From DAOUGC01 sp034429695 (GTDB lineage Bacteria > Chloroflexota > Anaerolineae > Anaerolineales > Anaerolineaceae): a DNA stretch of 6,828 nucleotides. Below are positions 5,510 to 6,828 of this stretch, piece after piece (within the stretch, counting starts at the first letter, position 1; every line of letters begins with the position of its first letter). The stretch spans positions 1-6,828 of the forward strand of contig DAOUGC010000130.1 in the NCBI GenBank assembly GCA_034429695.1. The letters are read 5' to 3'. Under the pieces are notes generated by a model. That model ran no database searches. It was not told the origin of the DNA and saw only the letters and a list, made by a program, of their open reading frames with translations. A program made the translations under genes and the position numbers.

Positions 5510-5564
5510 TAAGTAAGATTGTAACAATAAAGTTTGTTAAAAAATACCAGAGCAGCTCGTAAAA

Positions 5565-5580
5565 ATAATGACGTCATTAT
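5565..5580. promoter_or_regulatory. 16-bp perfect palindrome upstream of the DinB-like gene, probable regulator site
   Basis: ATAATGACGTCATTAT is a perfect 16-bp palindrome. Its centre is about 42.5 bp before the predicted transcription start at 5615, which is the usual place for a class II activator, and it replaces a recognisable -35 box. Repression by a dimeric regulator is the alternative. The regulator is not in this window. Confidence 0.55.
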
Positions 5581-5599
5581 CATCGCGTCCCCTGATCCG

Positions 5600-5608
5600 T
5601 GGTACACT
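5600..5608 (+). promoter_or_regulatory. Extended -10 promoter of the DinB-like gene
   Basis: TGG-TACACT (5600-5608) matches an extended -10 (TGn before a TATAAT-like hexamer, 4 of 6 matches). The -35 region is poor. Transcription would start near 5615, giving a leader of about 15 nt. AGGGAG at 5619-5624 lies 5 nt before the ATG. Confidence 0.5.
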
Positions 5609-5629
5609 GTGGATCAATAGGGAGCGCTT

Positions 5630-6184
5630 ATGGAAAAGACTGAACTGCTGGAAGCCTTAGAAGACGGGCATCAGGAACTGCTCGAGATGCTCCAGGATCT
5701 ACCCGATGAGATGATGCTGCAACCGGGTGTGTGCGGTGATTGGTCGATCAAAGATATCCTGGCTCACCTCACCTATTGGGAAGGTCAAGTCGTTACGCTG
5801 CTTTTCCAGGCCCAGCGCGGCGTAGAAAAGCCCACCACAGCGCATTTCAGTAAAGAAACAGTGGATGAACTGAACCAACGCTGGTATCTTACTGGCAAAG
5901 AGCGCCCGCTGGAAATCATCTGGCAGGACTGGCAAGGCGTGCGCAAACAAACCCTCCGGCGCGTGACAGACATGAGCCAGAAGGATCTCAATGATGTCCA
6001 CCGCTACCCCTGGCTTAAGGGGGTTCCTCTATTCCAATGGATTCTAAATGACACCGTCGACCACGAAGACGAACACGCCGACCAGATCCGCGAATGGTTA
6101 GATCTGCACGACAAGCCGGAAGAGGGCTCTACGCCAGGAGAAAAGGCATCTCCCGGTGCAAACAATGGACACAAACAATCTTAG
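5630..6184 (+). CDS. DinB-like / ClbS-DfsB-like four-helix bundle protein
   Basis: 184 residues, ATG start with AGGGAG 5 nt upstream. The fold family is recognised from GDWSIKDILAHLTYWE (residues 36-51) and the late VDHEDEHADQIREWL stretch (143-157). His46, His145 and His149 match the three-histidine metal site of DinB/YfiT-type proteins. Family members include thiol-dependent transferases, and the ClbS/DfsB branch, which resembles this sequence in its N-terminal layout, includes the colibactin self-protection hydrolase. The exact substrate cannot be told from sequence. The last 25 residues (from about 160) are polar, rich in Gly, Glu, Pro and Ser, and look disordered; they lie outside the fold. 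It is a single gene, facing away from the surface-protein gene, with its own promoter and palindromic site. Its TAG stop overlaps the stop codon of the converging HD-GYP gene. Confidence 0.8.
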   Translation: MEKTELLEALEDGHQELLEMLQDLPDEMMLQPGVCGDWSIKDILAHLTYWEGQVVTLLFQAQRGVEKPTTAHFSKETVDELNQRWYLTGKERPLEIIWQDWQGVRKQTLRRVTDMSQKDLNDVHRYPWLKGVPLFQWILNDTVDHEDEHADQIREWLDLHDKPEEGSTPGEKASPGANNGHKQS

Positions 6185-6828
6185 CCGATCAGTTTGATGA
6201 ATTCTTCCACTACGCGCGGGTCAAAGTGCTTGCCCGACTGCTGGATAATGTAGGCACGTGCCTCGCTGACCGGCCAGGGTAAGTTGCGGTACGGGCGCGG
6301 GTTGGTGATGGCATCCCACACATCCACCACGGCAAAAATTCTCGCCGACAGTGGGATCTCTTCGCCTTTTAGACCGCGCGGATATCCAGTGCCATCCCAT
6401 TTCTCGTGATGCGCGTACACCACATCGAGCGCCGGGCGCAGGTACTCGATGTTATACAGCATGTTGTAAGCGATGGTAGTATGCTGGCGCATAGTGACCC
6501 ACTCTTCCGAAGTCAGTGGACCAGTCTTGTTGAGAATGCGGTCCTGGATGGCCATCTTGCCGATATCGTGCAGCAGCGCCCCACGGCGAATATGGTCTAA
6601 GGCTTCTCCCTTGAAGCCCAGGTTAGCCGCCAGACGCACCGTCAGGTCCGATACCCGGTCTGCATGACCGCGGGTCTCCTGGTCGCGCAACTCCAATGCC
6701 TGAGCCCAGCCCTTGATCGTCTCATCGTATGCCATCGCCAATTCGCGGTTCGAACGCTTTAGATTCTCCATCATCTCCACGTGATCCATGCCGATGGCTG
6801 TTTGCAGCGAGAGCGAATGCAAGAAATC
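6181..6828 (-). CDS. HD-GYP domain cyclic-di-GMP phosphodiesterase, C-terminal part; N-terminus outside window
   Basis: 215 residues are visible and the frame is open to the window edge, so the TTG at 6820-6822 is not the start. Counting from the edge, residues 1-35 (DFLHSLSLQTAIG, then a MENLKRSNRELAMAYDETI helix) look like the end of a GAF-type sensor domain and a coiled linker. The HD-GYP domain follows: EGH-like RGH at 53-55, HDIGK at 87-91, RQH at 114-116, HHEKWDGTGYP at 140-150, GEEIPLSARI, and VVDVWDAITNPRPYR ending with Arg181. All metal-binding His/Asp positions (55, 87, 88, 116, 140, 141, 169) and the GYP loop are present, so the enzyme should be active in hydrolysing cyclic-di-GMP in the cytoplasm. 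Its stop TAA shares bases with the DinB-like stop. No terminator separates the two convergent genes inside the window. Confidence 0.92.
   Translation of the reverse strand, partial: DFLHSLSLQTAIGMDHVEMMENLKRSNRELAMAYDETIKGWAQALELRDQETRGHADRVSDLTVRLAANLGFKGEALDHIRRGALLHDIGKMAIQDRILNKTGPLTSEEWVTMRQHTTIAYNMLYNIEYLRPALDVVYAHHEKWDGTGYPRGLKGEEIPLSARIFAVVDVWDAITNPRPYRNLPWPVSEARAYIIQQSGKHFDPRVVEEFIKLIG

Larger units (their letters stand above)
5510..5629. other. Divergent, AT-rich promoter region
   Basis: Between the -35 box of the surface-protein promoter and the DinB-like start codon lie AT-rich sequence with a short TTGT/ACAA repeat (5519-5527), the 16-bp palindrome, the extended -10 and the ribosome binding site. 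No gene is seen. Confidence 0.6.

Noticed and set aside
6820..6822. TTG as the start of the HD-GYP gene
   Set aside because: The frame is open to the window edge and the residues around it look like the end of a GAF domain, so the start lies outside.

Overview
The window looks like a piece of chromosome from a Chloroflexota bacterium, most likely an Anaerolineae-type lineage. This is inferred from three things: the C-terminal half of a tandem ThyX-like protein with a RHRMMTQT...QPLTAALGY signature, a large secreted repeat protein with a TPGYWKNW C-terminal module, and a GAF-to-HD-GYP type regulator. Base composition is moderate in GC within genes and strongly AT-rich in the promoter region around 5405-5580. 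No rRNA, tRNA, CRISPR array, insertion sequence or phage gene was seen.

Layout: (1) 1-672, plus strand, the 3' part of a ThyX-family gene cut by the window edge, followed by a strong hairpin terminator at 680-714. (2) 673-848, a short convergent gap. (3) 849-4895, minus strand, one 1348-residue secreted surface protein: signal peptide, N-terminal domain, four tandem repeats of about 216 residues each carrying four cysteines, a SpaA/Cna-B-like domain and a C-terminal TPGYWKNW domain. (4) 4896-5473, minus strand, an unusually long (about 578 nt) and highly folded 5' leader of that gene. It contains a terminator-like hairpin with a T tract and a mutually exclusive antiterminator pairing, so it resembles a riboswitch or other attenuator. 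(5) 5480-5629, two divergent promoters: a TTGACA-18-TATAAT promoter for the surface protein and an extended -10 promoter with a 16-bp perfect palindrome for the next gene. (6) 5630-6184, plus strand, a DinB/ClbS-like four-helix metal-site protein. (7) 6181-6828, minus strand, the C-terminal part of an HD-GYP cyclic-di-GMP phosphodiesterase, cut by the window edge, whose stop codon overlaps the DinB stop codon.

The genes alternate in strand, so no operon is present. The part most likely to be undescribed is the leader at 4896-5473: three of its hairpins present the same GGGGAG sequence in the apical loop, an intrinsic-terminator-like element sits about 220 nt before the start codon, and the segment nearest the gene can also form two mutually exclusive folds. 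I could not match it to a riboswitch class that I know. A link to cyclic-di-GMP signalling through the neighbouring HD-GYP gene is only a guess.
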